From NCBI RefSeq assembly GCF_900109205.1, contig NZ_FNZB01000005.1:73561-137560 (forward strand): a stretch of 64,000 nucleotides of DNA. Direction: 5' to 3'. Position numbers and translations under genes: made by a program. Positions 17,114 through 28,467 of this stretch are shown here, one piece after another. The DNA comes from Sphingomonas sp. OV641. Lineage in GTDB: Bacteria; Pseudomonadota; Alphaproteobacteria; Sphingomonadales; Sphingomonadaceae. Every line of letters starts with the position of its first letter. Within the stretch, counting starts at the first letter, position 1. A model generated the notes under the pieces. The model did not search any database and was not told where the DNA came from. It saw nothing but the letters and a program-made list of their open reading frames with translations.

Positions 17114-17757
17114 GTTACGGCGAGCATTCTACGGTGGATTGCTGTCACACGCTTGACCTGCGCGATGCTGCACCCAGCCAGTTCGGCGGTGCGGGCGATG
17201 CTCATGCCGGCATCGCGAAGCGCGACGATGCGGCGGTGGTGGGCAAGATCGGGCTTGCGCCCGGTGTATCGCCCTGCCCGTTTGGCGATCTCGATCCCCT
17301 CGCGCTGGCGCTCGCGCCGGGTTTCGTAATCGTCGCGCGCGGTTTGCAGCGCGACGCGCAGCAGCATGTCCTGCACCGCCTCCAGCACGATGCGCGCCAC
17401 CCCCGAACTGTCGGCGACCAGGTCGGACAGGTCGACGATCCCCGGGACCGCCAGTCGAGCCCCCTTCCCTCTTATAGTCTCGACCAGCAGTTCCGCTTCG
17501 GGCAGCGGCAGCCGGCTGATGCGATCGATCTTCTCCGCGATCACGACTTCGCCGGGTTGCAGGTCGTCGACCATACGCAACAGTTCCGGTCGATCGGGTC
17601 GCGCACCTGACGCCTTCTCGCGGTACACCGCCGCGACATAGAAGCCGGCGGCTCGTGCACCGGCGACGATCGCCTCCTGCCGGGCCAGATCCTGTTCGTC
17701 GGTGCTGACCCGCAGATATACTCGCGCCGCCCGGATCATGTTTTGCTGCTTGCTCAT
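17104..17757 (-). CDS. Serine recombinase (resolvase/invertase family)
   Basis: 217 aa. The catalytic domain begins ARVYLRVSTDEQDLARQE with the nucleophilic Ser in RVST, followed by the conserved Arg-rich active-site segment EKIDRISRLP and the long E-helix. The C-terminal 45 residues form a Hin-type helix-turn-helix (AGMSIARTAELAGCSIAQVKRV). The start is taken at ATG 17757; an upstream in-frame ATG and TTG exist. Such proteins resolve plasmid or transposon cointegrates. The HNH/zinc-ribbon pair lies on the same strand just upstream. Confidence 0.9.
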   Translation of the reverse strand: MSKQQNMIRAARVYLRVSTDEQDLARQEAIVAGARAAGFYVAAVYREKASGARPDRPELLRMVDDLQPGEVVIAEKIDRISRLPLPEAELLVETIRGKGARLAVPGIVDLSDLVADSSGVARIVLEAVQDMLLRVALQTARDDYETRRERQREGIEIAKRAGRYTGRKPDLAHHRRIVALRDAGMSIARTAELAGCSIAQVKRVTAIHRRMLAVTGT

Positions 17758-17915
17758 CATTCCCTGGCTCAAGTGGGTATAGCCGAAATGGCCATCTCAA
17801 CGACTACTGGCTCATAAAAACTTGTTGCGAACCTACGTGGCCTAGCTATCCGACGCGGCCTCAAGTGGCTACCCATCGAACCATCACGACATGGTTCATG
17901 TATCAGATGATGTCG

Positions 17916-18146
17916 TTACCGGCGCAGAATCGGAACCGAAGTCACCGTGGCATGGCCACGCCGGCCGCAGCGACGGCATCGCAGCCGGACAAAGCTGGAC
18001 GGGACATCGCTGTCGCGGCGAAAACGCTGGAGTATTTGTTCCGAAGGGATGTTTATCGTTCGTCCGCAATCACAAACGATGCGCATGTCGGCACGATCAG
18101 CGGCCCACTGCGAGAGGGTGTTGTAGGACCGATCTGAAGTTTTCAT
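17916..18146 (-). CDS. Small zinc-ribbon protein coupled to HNH gene
   Basis: 76 aa with two CxxC-type knuckles (VCDCGRTINIP and LRCRRCGRRGHA), the layout of a zinc ribbon. Its ATG overlaps the TGA of the HNH gene (ATGA), so both are translated from one message. Function unknown; the zinc ribbon could bind nucleic acid or the HNH protein. The ~155 bases between this gene and the resolvase start contain no convincing gene. Confidence 0.65.
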   Translation of the reverse strand: MKTSDRSYNTLSQWAADRADMRIVCDCGRTINIPSEQILQRFRRDSDVPSSFVRLRCRRCGRRGHATVTSVPILRR

Positions 18147-18589
18147 CTGCTCACGTTATTACGCAGCCGCACTTCCTGCGGACTTTCGAACAGGTCGCGC
18201 CAGGCACGGATGCGGTAAGCGTTCCACCATCGCTGCCAGCGATGTTCCTCGGCATCGTGCAGCATGTGGCATCGCTGGCATAGCGCCGCGAGGTTGCCGG
18301 GGGTGCTGTTCCCAGGATCGTGATCGAGGTGTGCGCAGGCGAGGACGACATAGGTGGTCCTTATCCGCGCCAGCACGAACCTCTGTCCCTTGATCCGCGG
18401 CCCGGTGTTAGACCGCCAGCAGCGCGCATCGGCGTCCCACCACCGACCATCGCCGAGATGGGCGACACGGCGCTTGTGCGGCCGCGCGCACCGTTCGCAC
18501 CGGCCTCTGGCGCGACCGAAGCGAACCCGGTCGGATATCTGCGGCCAGTCGATCGGATAGAGCCAGCGGTTCTCGGGGCGGATCGGCAT
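18143..18589 (-). CDS. HNH-nuclease-like protein, copy 1
   Basis: 148 aa (ATG 18589; GTG 18595 possible). The N-half has RGRCERCARPHKRRVAHLGDGRWWDAD, a first Cys pair. The C-half has CAHLDHDPGNSTPGNLAALCQRCHMLHD, an HNH core with H-D-H and the CxxC zinc knuckle. A paralogue of the same length and pattern lies at 46591 with a different partner gene. Role unknown; HNH proteins nick or cut DNA, so defence, homing or plasmid processing are all possible. Its promoter side now abuts the Tn3-like inverted repeat at 18599. Confidence 0.8.
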   Translation of the reverse strand: MPIRPENRWLYPIDWPQISDRVRFGRARGRCERCARPHKRRVAHLGDGRWWDADARCWRSNTGPRIKGQRFVLARIRTTYVVLACAHLDHDPGNSTPGNLAALCQRCHMLHDAEEHRWQRWWNAYRIRAWRDLFESPQEVRLRNNVSR

Positions 18590-18598
18590 GGCCACTTA

Positions 18599-18643
18599 GG
18601 GGTCACAACACGAAAGTGAATTTTGCGTACGCTAGGAGCGAAC
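18599..18643 (+). repeat. Left 45-bp inverted repeat of Tn3-like unit
   Basis: Reads inward from GGGGTCACAACACG to TACGCTAGGAGCGAAC. It matches the complement of 27507-27551 except at two positions. The outer end directly abuts the start region of the HNH gene. The 165 bases between this repeat and the IS5-type end hold no gene. Confidence 0.85.
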
Positions 18644-18827
18644 GGACAGCGAACGGCGATACTTCGCGAGAAGCAATCCGACCGCTTTCCGGGAGGTAGG
18701 TTTGATAGCTGCTACCGTGTCGCGCTGCTGCCTTTCTCGAAAAGGATGGTGTTTTGGGACAGTTACATGCTTACCGCAGTGGCACCCACCAAGCGCGCGA
18801 TCATGCTTTAAGGTCAGGACTCGTTGA

Positions 18828-19264
18828 TTACAGCCAGAAGATGACGGTGGCAGCGAGGGCGATGGCGGAGAAGAAGACGGTCGGGCAGCGGTCGTAGCGG
18901 GTTGCGACGCGGCGCCAGTCCTTGAGGCGGCCGAACATGATCTCGATGCGGTGACGTCGCCGATAGCGGCGCTTGTCGTACCTGACCGGCTCGTTGCGGG
19001 ACCGCCGCCCTGGGATGCAGGGTTGGATGCCCTTGGCCTGGAGCGCATCCCTGAACCAGTCGGCGTCGTAGCCGCGGTCACCTAGCAGCCACTGAGCCTT
19101 CGGCAGGTCGTCCAGCAACGCGGCCGCACCGGTGTAGTCGCTGACCTGCCCGGCGGTCATAAAGAAGCTCAAGGGGCGTCCGTTCGCATCGGCTACGGCA
19201 TGGAGCTTGGTGTTCATGCCGCCCTTGGTGCGGCCTATCAGGCGGCCAAGGCCCCCCTTTATGG
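18828..19264 (-). pseudogene. IS5-family transposase, C-terminal half
   Basis: Encodes LGRLIGRTKGGMNTKLHAVAD, the second catalytic Asp in LLGDRGYDADWF and the Glu region RRRHRIEIMFGRLKDWRRVATR, ending at TAA 18828. The first catalytic Asp is in the separate N-terminal half beyond the IS110 insertion, so the enzyme is inactive as it stands. Confidence 0.85.
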
Positions 19265-20608
19265 ATGGCTCGCCCCTTATCTGAACCGTTGTCGCTTCAC
19301 GACAGCGGGTCGTTTGCGGAAGGAGCGAAGGTCATGGACATTTCTGTGCTCGGGATCGATCTTGGCAAGAATAGCTGCAGCGTGGTTGGGCTGGATGCCA
19401 TTGGCAAGGTCGTCGTCCGCCGGCGAATGCGGCGCGAGACGGTCATCACCTACGCGGCGACCTTGCCGGCCTGCGTTGTGGCGATGGAGGCCTGCTGCGG
19501 TGCGCACCACATGGGACGTGCCTTGGCGCGACAAGGCCATGCGGTACGATTGATGTCGCCGGAATACGTCCGCCCTTACGTCAAGGCGCAGAAAAACGAT
19601 GATCGTGATGCCGAGGCGATCGCCGAGGCGGCGACACGGCCGACTATGCGGTTTGTCGAGCTAAAGACCGAGGAGCAACTCGACATGCAGACGCTCCATC
19701 GCATCCGTGACCAGCTTGTTGGAGACCGCACCTCCTTGATGAACCAGATCAGGAGCCTCCTCCTCGAACGCGGTTACATCGTCCCGCAGGGGCGTGCAAA
19801 GCTTGCCCTTCGGCTGGGTGAGATGCTGGATGGTGACGAACCGGTACTCGGCTCCCGCATTCACCGGCTGATGAGCGACATGCGCCTGCGCTGGAGAGCG
19901 CTCGACGAACGGATCGCAGATCTCGACGCCGAGTTCACCGATGCGGCTCGGGCGGATGAACGGACACGACGATTGCTGACCATTCCAGGCATTGGCGCGC
20001 TTAATGCCACCGCGCTGGTGGCAGCGGTCGGCGATGCCCGGACCTTCGGGCGTGGGCGCGACCTTGCCGCATGGCTGGGCTTGGTGCCGCGGCAGGCCAC
20101 GACCGGAGGCAAGCCGCGATTGCTCGGTATCACCAAACGTGGGAGCCGCTACCTGCGCAAGAACCTGATCCAAGGTGCGCGTGCGTCCCTGCCGGTAATG
20201 AGCAAGAGCGATACGCGACTTGGCGCCTGGCTGCGCGGTCTCCTCTCACGTTCTCATCACAACACCGTCGTGGTGGCATTGGCCGCCAAGATGGCGCGTA
20301 TCGTGTGGGCGCTGCTGCGACACCAGCGCACCTACGATCCGGTTGCGCAGGCAGCCTGAACAAGCTCGGTCGGCGCTCCTTGCGCCAGCTGGATGATGTC
20401 TGCGGGAGGTGAGTGAAAGATGGCCTGACAGTCGACCGGTGTCCCGGAAACCTATGGCTAAAAATGGCACTCGATGCCGGCCCCTTTATGAGGACCAGGA
20501 CGCGCGGATCTCCATCTTGGCCAACGACCTGGTGTTGGAAGGCCGGATACGTTTTCGCAGACTGCTCAGAGCATCAGACACAAACCGCTTGCCGACGGGG
20601 CGAGCCAT
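19265..20608 (+). mobile_element. IS110-family insertion sequence
   Basis: A 1.34-kb insertion in the IS5-type transposase gene. Its edges carry the inverted repeat ATGGCTCGCCCC (19265) and GGGGCGAGCCAT (20608), close to the transposase ends as in the IS1111-like branch. The single transposase gene is intact and transcribed opposite to the host IS. Confidence 0.8.
19334..20359 (+). CDS. IS110-family DEDD transposase
   Basis: 341 aa, intact. The N-terminal RuvC-like domain shows the DEDD residues in LGIDLGKNSCSVVG, VVAMEACCGAHHMG and KNDDRDAEAIAEAA. The C-terminal Transposase_20 region has LLTIPGIGALNATALVAAVGD and the serine-bearing RGSRYLRK. AGGAG precedes ATG 19334. Such enzymes insert without target duplication, using a bridge RNA encoded in the element ends. 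The 5' or 3' flank here is therefore a place to look for that RNA. Confidence 0.93.
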   Translation: MDISVLGIDLGKNSCSVVGLDAIGKVVVRRRMRRETVITYAATLPACVVAMEACCGAHHMGRALARQGHAVRLMSPEYVRPYVKAQKNDDRDAEAIAEAATRPTMRFVELKTEEQLDMQTLHRIRDQLVGDRTSLMNQIRSLLLERGYIVPQGRAKLALRLGEMLDGDEPVLGSRIHRLMSDMRLRWRALDERIADLDAEFTDAARADERTRRLLTIPGIGALNATALVAAVGDARTFGRGRDLAAWLGLVPRQATTGGKPRLLGITKRGSRYLRKNLIQGARASLPVMSKSDTRLGAWLRGLLSRSHHNTVVVALAAKMARIVWALLRHQRTYDPVAQAA

Positions 20609-20940
20609 ACGTTTTACCCGCAGGCTCGATGCCGTGCGGTGCGCCTTCAGGTAGGTGGCGTCGATCATAACCGTCTTCGGCTCGGCGCCTGCCGCCGCCA
20701 GCCCTTCCATCATCCGCGTGAACACGCCTGCCTCACCCCGGCGCTTCCACCGGTTGTAGAGCGTCTTGTGTGGCCCATAGGCGCTGGGCGCATCTCGCCA
20801 GCGCAGCCCATTGCGGTTGACGAAGACGATGCCGCTCAGAACCCGTCGGTCGTCCACCCGCGGCCGGCCGTGGCTCTTGGGAAAGAACGGCCGCAGCCGC
20901 TCAATCTGCTCATCCGTCAGCCAAAACAGGCCTGTCCTGA
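20609..20940 (-). pseudogene. IS5-family transposase, N-terminal half
   Basis: Encodes LFWLTDEQIERLRPFFPKSHGRPRVDDRR, WRDAPSAYGPHKTLYNRWKR and MIDATYLKAHRTASSLRVK, containing the first catalytic Asp. Translation runs into IS110 sequence after RVK. No clear start codon is left in front of LFWLTDEQ, so the 5' end may also be altered. Confidence 0.8.
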
Positions 20941-21128
20941 CTGACGGACGAACCGATGGGCGGCTGCAAGCAATTGCCGGATGGCACGATGCAGGCAGGG
21001 TGACCGGTCAGCGTGATGTCAATTTATCGACGCAAGGATACCTTTCTTCACACCAAAGGCCGCTGGCGGGATGTAGAACACTACGGCATTGGTTCGACAA
21101 CTGGCGACATTTCGTGTATCCCGGCGCG

Positions 21129-22076
21129 ATGAAGGATCGGCATGAAGCAGTTGTCGAAGAGGTCCTGCATTGCTCAGCCAGTGCCGCGCATTCGCTTGTT
21201 GCTGCCAGCTGGTGTCGTTCGGGCCTAAAGCACGGTCTCGACGCAGGAGCCGATCGGGTTCCAGATCTTGTATCTGCAAGTGACCTGATTCAGCGGCGGC
21301 AACGCTGTGAGTTGATGCTGGAGGTCGCGCGTCCCTTGGTCGACCAGCTGTTCCAGATCGTCTCTGCCACGGGTTGCGCCGTGATGCTGTCGGACAATGA
21401 CGGTGTCGTTCTGGAAGCGCGTAGCCTCGCGGGTGACCGCGAGCTTTTCGATCGGATCGGCTTGACGCCCGGCGGAGTGTGGAGCGAAAGCCGGGAAGGC
21501 ACGAACGGGATCGGCACCTGCCTGATCGAGGGTCGACCGGTCACGATCCATCGAGATGAACACTTCGCCAGCCGGAATACGGGCATAAGCTGCATGGATG
21601 CGCCGGTGCGCGATGCGACCGGCCAGCTTGTCGGCGCCTTGGATATCTCGAACTGCCGCTACGACCACAGCGCCGCGATGGGAATGCTCGTTCAGAAGAT
21701 CGTGCAGGATGCCGCTCGCCGGATCGAGAGCGGCATCTTTCGCGCGCATTTCGCCTCGTACCGGATCATCGATGCCAATCTGCCAGGCGGCGATGCAGCC
21801 TTGCTGGCCGTTGATCGGGACGATCTGGTCATCGGCGCGACCTTCGCTGCAAGGCATCGGTTCAAACTGACCAACGCGTGTCTCGGGGGCCGCCGCACGG
21901 CTTCGAATATCCTCGGTGGCGAAGAAGCCACCTCGTTCGCTGACTCGGAACGGGCTTTCTTGCGCCGCGCGCTGGCGCGGGCAGACGGCAACGCCACCAA
22001 GGCGGCAAAGGAACTCGGCATCGGTCGAGCTACTCTCTATCGTCGAATGGAAAGGGTAGGTTTGCAGCGTCGCTGA
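21129..22076 (+). CDS. GAF-Fis regulator resembling AcoR/sigma-54 activators but lacking AAA+ domain
   Basis: 315 aa. The N-terminal helical region (about 1-70) and GAF domain (about 75-215, with VMLSDNDGVVLEAR, GGVWSESREGTNGIGTCLIE) match AcoR-type regulators. The C-terminal Fis-type helix-turn-helix is RALARADGNATKAAKELGIGRATLYRRMER. The central AAA+ domain with GAFTGA that contacts sigma-54 is absent. It sits just upstream of the aldehyde dehydrogenase gene whose promoter has a matching palindrome. It probably senses ethanol or acetaldehyde; whether it activates or needs a partner is open. Confidence 0.85.
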   Translation: MKDRHEAVVEEVLHCSASAAHSLVAASWCRSGLKHGLDAGADRVPDLVSASDLIQRRQRCELMLEVARPLVDQLFQIVSATGCAVMLSDNDGVVLEARSLAGDRELFDRIGLTPGGVWSESREGTNGIGTCLIEGRPVTIHRDEHFASRNTGISCMDAPVRDATGQLVGALDISNCRYDHSAAMGMLVQKIVQDAARRIESGIFRAHFASYRIIDANLPGGDAALLAVDRDDLVIGATFAARHRFKLTNACLGGRRTASNILGGEEATSFADSERAFLRRALARADGNATKAAKELGIGRATLYRRMERVGLQRR

Positions 22077-22092
22077 CATATCTGGTCTCCCC

Positions 22093-22114
22093 ATTGTCTC
22101 GATAGCGAGACAAT
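22093..22114 (+). promoter_or_regulatory. Activator-binding palindrome upstream of aldehyde dehydrogenase
   Basis: ATTGTCTCG and CGAGACAAT form a perfect 9-bp inverted repeat around four bases. Fis-type regulators of the AcoR/XylR class bind such dyads upstream of their promoters. It lies 18 bases before a -24/-12-like element and 124 bases before the aldehyde dehydrogenase start. Confidence 0.65.
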
Positions 22115-22131
22115 CGACCCATTCCATCAAC

Positions 22132-22147
22132 CGGCAGTCCCTGTGCA
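22132..22147 (+). promoter_or_regulatory. Possible sigma-54 (-24/-12) promoter
   Basis: CGGCAGTCCCTGTGCA has GG and GC separated by exactly ten bases, the invariant spacing of sigma-54 promoters (consensus TGGCAC-N5-TTGCA). The T before GG is a C here. It lies between the palindrome and the aldehyde dehydrogenase gene. The spacing makes it a fair candidate; transcript mapping would decide. Confidence 0.45.
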
Positions 22148-22216
22148 CCGCCGCCATCTCGCGGAACTATCGTCCTCGCGACCGGAAGGATCCGGCGGTT
22201 TCGAGAGGATGACGTG

Positions 22217-23737
22217 ATGGACATGCAGACCAACCCCGCCACTTCGATGACGGTGCCGTTCGCGGAACGCTACGACAACTTCATCGGCGGAAAGTGGACC
22301 GCGCCCAAGGACGGGCGCTATTTCGACAACATCTCGTCGATTACCGGCAGATCCATTGGTCAGGTGGCACGCAGTCAGGCGGCCGATGTCGAAGCCGCGC
22401 TGGATGCGGCGCATGCGGCGAAGGAGGCCTGGGGCCGCACCAGCGTTAGCGAGCGAGCCTTGATCCTCAATCGGATCGCGGACCGGATGGAGGAAAATCT
22501 TCGCGAGCTCGCCATCGCGGAAACCTGGGACAACGGAAAACCGCTACGCGAGACAATGGCCGCGGACATTCCGCTGGCGATCGATCACTTCCGCTATTTC
22601 GCAGGCTGCATCCGCGCGCAGGAAGGCGGTATCTCGGAGATCGATCACGATACGGTCGCTTATCATTTCCATGAGCCACTGGGCGTGGTCGGCCAGATTA
22701 TTCCGTGGAACTTCCCGATCCTGATGGCGGTGTGGAAACTCGCACCGGCACTGGCGGCAGGCAATTGCGTGGTATTGAAACCGGCCGAACAGACGCCGGC
22801 GTCGATCATGGTCCTGATGGAAATCATCGGCGACCTGCTGCCCGCCGGGGTGGTCAACGTGGTCAACGGCTTCGGCTTGGAAGCCGGCAAGCCGCTCGCC
22901 AGCAGCAACCGCATCGCGAAGATTGCCTTCACGGGCGAGACGACGACGGGTCGGCTCATCATGCAATATGCCAGCGAGAACCTGATCCCGGTGACGCTGG
23001 AGCTCGGCGGGAAAAGTCCGAACATCTTTTTCGAGGACGTATGTCGCGAGGACGACGATTATCTCGACAAGGCGATCGAGGGCCTAGTGATGTTCGCGCT
23101 CAACCAAGGCGAGGTATGCACCTGTCCAAGCCGGGCACTGGTGCATGAGAACATTTACGACCGCTTCATGGAACGCGCGATCCAGCGCGTTGAGGCGATC
23201 AAGGCAGGCAATCCGCTCGATCTGGAGACAATGATCGGCGCGCAGGCATCATCCGAACAGCAGCAGAAGATCCTATCCTACATCGATATCGGCAAACAGG
23301 AGGGCGCCGAACTGCTGACCGGCGGCGAGGCAGCCCGGTTCGAAGGCGATCTTGCAGGCGGCTACTATGTAAAACCCACCGTGTTCCGTGGCCATAACCG
23401 GATGCGGATTTTTCAGGAGGAAATCTTCGGACCGGTCCTGTCGGTCACCACCTTCAAGGACCAGGATGAGGCGCTGAACATCGCCAACGATACGCTTTAT
23501 GGCCTGGGCGCGGGCGTGTGGAGCCGGGATGCGAACACCTGCTACCGCTTCGGCCGCGCGATCCGCGCGGGACGTGTGTGGACCAATTGCTACCATGCCT
23601 ATCCCGCCCACGCGGCGTTCGGCGGCTACAAGCAATCCGGCATCGGGCGCGAAAACCACCGCATGATGCTCGACCACTATCAGCAGACCAAGAACATGCT
23701 GGTCAGTTACAGCCCGAAGAAGCTCGGCTTCTTCTGA
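22217..23737 (+). CDS. NAD-dependent acetaldehyde dehydrogenase (AldB/ExaC type)
   Basis: 506 aa, full length for the AldB/AcoD/ExaC group. Cofactor and active-site blocks are intact: [35 protein letters not shown] and the catalytic Cys in [11 protein letters not shown]. The C-terminal [15 protein letters not shown] is typical. It oxidises acetaldehyde to acetate. GAGAGGA lies 7 bases before ATG 22217. It is first in an operon with alcohol dehydrogenase and the DUF779/Acs fusion. Confidence 0.93.
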   Translation: MDMQTNPATSMTVPFAERYDNFIGGKWTAPKDGRYFDNISSITGRSIGQVARSQAADVEAALDAAHAAKEAWGRTSVSERALILNRIADRMEENLRELAIAETWDNGKPLRETMAADIPLAIDHFRYFAGCIRAQEGGISEIDHDTVAYHFHEPLGVVGQIIPWNFPILMAVWKLAPALAAGNCVVLKPAEQTPASIMVLMEIIGDLLPAGVVNVVNGFGLEAGKPLASSNRIAKIAFTGETTTGRLIMQYASENLIPVTLELGGKSPNIFFEDVCREDDDYLDKAIEGLVMFALNQGEVCTCPSRALVHENIYDRFMERAIQRVEAIKAGNPLDLETMIGAQASSEQQQKILSYIDIGKQEGAELLTGGEAARFEGDLAGGYYVKPTVFRGHNRMRIFQEEIFGPVLSVTTFKDQDEALNIANDTLYGLGAGVWSRDANTCYRFGRAIRAGRVWTNCYHAYPAHAAFGGYKQSGIGRENHRMMLDHYQQTKNMLVSYSPKKLGFF

Positions 23738-23816
23738 GGCGAACAGCCCGGGCACGGCGACGCGGAGTTTCGCCCGCCGCCCGGCCTTCGAACGATAAAA
23801 CTACAGGAGAGATGTC

Positions 23817-24850
23817 ATGAGCAAGACCATGAAAGCCGCCGTCGTGCGCGCCTTTGGCGAGCCACTGCGGATCGAGGAAGTTCCGGTGCCCGAGGTCCAG
23901 CCCGGCATGATCCAGGTTGCCATTCAGGCCTCCGGTGTGTGTCACACCGACCTCCACGCCGCAGAAGGCGACTGGCCGGTAAAGCCCGAGCCGCCCTTTA
24001 TCCCGGGCCACGAAGGCGTGGGCTTTGTCTCCGCTGTGGGCAAGGGCGTGACCCACGTGAAGGAAGGCGACCGGGTCGGCGTGCCTTGGCTCTACACCGC
24101 TTGCGGTCACTGCACGCACTGCCTCGGTGGATGGGAGACGCTGTGCGAAAGCCAGTTGAACACCGGCTATTCGGTCAATGGCGGGTTCGCCGACTACGTG
24201 CTGGCCGACCCCAATTATGTCGGCCACCTGCCGGACAATGTCGGCTTCAACGAAATCGCGCCGGTGTTGTGCGCGGGCGTGACGGTCTACAAGGGCCTGA
24301 AGATGACCGATACCCGGCCCGGCGATGCGGTCGTCATCTCCGGCATCGGCGGTCTCGGCCATATGGCGGTACAATATGCGGTGGCCATGGGGATGAAGGT
24401 GGTCGCCGTCGACGTCGACGACGCCAAACTCGACCTCGCCCGCAGGCTCGGTGCGGTGGAGACGGTCAACGCACGGACGGACAATGATCCCGCCACGACG
24501 GTAAGGCGATTGACCAGCGGAGGCGCGCGCGGCGCGCTGGTGACCGCGGTGAGCGAAAAGGCCTTTGAACAGGCGGTCGGCATGATCGGGCGCGGCGGCA
24601 CCGTCGCGCTTAACGGCCTACCGCCGGGTGATTTCCCGCTCAACATCTTCGGCATGGTACTGAACGGTATTACCATACGCGGCTCCATCGTCGGCACCAG
24701 GCTGGACCTGCAGGAATCGCTCGAATTCGCTGGCGACGGCAAGGTAAAGGCGACGATCTCGACTGCCGGTCTCGAAGACATCAACTCGGTGTTCGACCGT
24801 ATGCGGCAGGGCCAGATCGAAGGGCGGGTCGTCCTCGACCTGACCGTATA

Positions 24851-24851
<1 letters not shown>
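23817..24851 (+). CDS. adhP: Zinc-dependent alcohol dehydrogenase (AdhP type)
   Basis: 344 aa. Catalytic zinc ligands are in [16 protein letters not shown] and PGHEGVG; the structural zinc site is [16 protein letters not shown]. The Rossmann motif is [17 protein letters not shown]. It oxidises ethanol to acetaldehyde with NAD. AGGAGAG lies upstream of the ATG, 79 bases after the aldehyde dehydrogenase stop. The stop overlaps the ATG of the next gene (TAATG), so translation of the fusion protein is coupled. Confidence 0.94.
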
Positions 24852-27133
<2,282 letters not shown>

Positions 27134-27506
27134 GGTCCGTGACGGGGACAGGAAAGCTTTCCGAAGTTAGGATCGTCTCCGGCACCGTCTCGTTTGGGAA
27201 GGCGCAGCGAGAAAGCTGGGCAGGATCGTTCTCTTGATGCGCCTAGGGGAGCTACTTTCTCGAAATCTGTTCCCGATTGAGTTTTCTCAAAACAGCCCGT
27301 CGTACATGGGAAAGCGGGAATATTTCTGCACGGCAAATGGCCGGTTTCGAAACGCCGAGACGATTTACTGAACGGCAGGATTTGGGCGGTTCCTGCCGTC
27401 GCCGTCAAACGCTGGTATGCCGGTCAGCGTCAGAGTGTCCGGCAGCGCACGGTTTTGACGGCTTGCCGGACAAGATCGGCGCGCAACGGGTTTACGGACA
27501 CGTTCT
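27134..27506. other. Non-coding tail of the Tn3-like unit with a GGGAA-triad repeat
   Basis: No convincing gene. It contains one copy (27252-27292, - strand sense) of a ~40-bp repeat seen twice more in the window. The rest has no clear hairpin or open frame with a ribosome site. Confidence 0.5.
27252..27292 (-). repeat. GGGAA-triad repeat, copy 1
   Basis: On the - strand it reads TTTTGAGAAAACTCAATCGG followed by GAACAGATTTCGAGAAAG. Three RGAA(A) boxes are spaced 12-14 bases apart. It aligns with the copies at 29204 and 31470, sharing the CAATCGGGAACA-ATTTCG core with copy 3. Confidence 0.55.
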
Positions 27507-27551
27507 GTTCGCTCCTAGCGTACGCAAAACTCACTTTCGTGTCGTGACCCC
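27507..27551 (-). repeat. Right 45-bp inverted repeat of Tn3-like unit
   Basis: On the - strand it reads GGGGTCACGACACG to TACGCTAGGAGCGAAC, matching the left repeat with two mismatches. Its outer edge lies directly against a cluster of GCGAGCA boxes. Confidence 0.85.
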
Positions 27552-27553
27552 AA

Positions 27554-27690
27554 TGTGAGCATGAGGGCACCGATATCGAGCAAGCTACGCTGAATGCGAG
27601 CACAGCGTCGTTGAGCGCGAGCACGCGCGGTCGCCCGTTCTCACCAAGCGTGAGCAGGAATCTACGCTGATTGCGAGCAAGACAAGCTGT
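27554..27690 (-). repeat. Cluster of six TGCTCGC-type boxes (degenerate element end)
   Basis: Boxes GTGAGCA, TCGAGCA, GCGAGCA (twice), GTGAGCA and GCGAGCA occur between 27554 and 27680, with CTACGCTGATTGCGAGCA matching the terminal box of the elements at 31233 and 39559. Orientation equals the right ends of those elements. The cluster is trimmed by the Tn3-like unit on its left and replaces the 5' part of a relaxase gene on its right. Confidence 0.55.
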
Positions 27691-27788
27691 AAGCGTGGCC
27701 TGAGGGCCGCCTTGCCCGTTTGGCCGTAGCCGGGATGCTTATCGTCTTTGACGAGGGCGCGGGCGGTGCGGGAAGTTTTCGGTTCTGA

Positions 27789-28388
27789 GACTGGTCGTAC
27801 GAGCGCTCGACGGCCTCGGTGGAGGTGGAGGCGATCCGCGAGCGGTGGGCCGGGATGGTCAACAGCGCGCTGGAACACGCCCAGGTAGCCGAGCGGGTCG
27901 ATCACCGCAGTTACGAGCGTCAGGGGCTGGATATCGAACCGACCGTGAAGATGGGCCATGCGTCGGCCGCGATCGAGCGGCGCGCGTCGGCCGAGCAGAT
28001 CGCGGCCGGCAAGGAGCCGCACGCCGTTACCCCGCGCGGGCAGATGAACGAGGCGATCATGGAGAAGCGGGGGCTGGGCTTCTACATCGAGCGTGGTCAG
28101 GAGCGGATACGGGAGTGGTCCCACCAACTCCGCGAGCGTGCCGATCTAGCGATGCAGGGCATGTCCAGCTTGGTCCAGGGCGCAGCGCGGGCGATGCGAT
28201 CGGGGCTACAGACCAGCAGCGAGGGCGGGTTCGGGGCGGTGCCGGCGCTCGACCAGTCACCCCAGCGCGACCAGGTGCCGGCGATTGAGCTGGACCAATC
28301 GGGGCAGCGTGGGCGCGATCGGCAGCGAGAGCAGGAGCTAGACCGTCAGCGTGGACGTGACGGGCCGGATATCGGGTTCGGGCGGTAG
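27789..28388 (+). pseudogene. MobA/MobL-type relaxase, C-terminal remnant
   Basis: About 200 residues open from 27789. The segment IRERWAGMVNSALEHAQVAERVDHRSYERQGLDIEPTVKMG is the conserved post-catalytic motif of MobA/MobL (TraA-like) relaxases, followed by a Gln/Arg-rich tail. The catalytic N-terminus is missing, replaced by the box cluster upstream. GTG 27819 could still start a short protein. Confidence 0.75.
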
Positions 28389-28420
28389 GGTCGCTGTCGA
28401 AGAATCGTTTTCGGCAGAGT

Positions 28421-28461
28421 GTAAGGTAATGCTTGACAAATGTCAGGAAATGCCTTACAAT
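28421..28461 (+). promoter_or_regulatory. higBA promoter with overlapping operator
   Basis: TTGACA (28433-28438) and TACAAT (28456-28461) are separated by 17 bases, a near-ideal sigma-70 promoter. Two nested dyads cover it: GTAAGG / CCTTAC at the edges and TGACA / TGTCA over the -35. This is the expected arrangement for autorepression by the HigA/HigBA complex. Confidence 0.75.
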
Positions 28462-28467
28462 GTGTCT

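Larger units (their letters stand above)
18811..20942 (-). mobile_element. IS5-family element interrupted by an IS110-family element
   Basis: The two outer ends carry a short inverted repeat (GGTCAGGAC near 18812 and GTCCTGAC ending at 20941). Between them a DDE transposase gene on the - strand is split into two pieces by a 1.34-kb IS110-type insertion at 19265-20608. Rejoining the pieces gives a continuous IS427-like transposase around the RVK-GGLGRLIGRTKGG junction. Confidence 0.8.

Noticed and set aside
17865..18283. Two + strand frames opposite the zinc-ribbon gene
   Set aside because: No ribosome site or motif; the - strand frame has paired zinc knuckles and start-stop coupling with the HNH gene.
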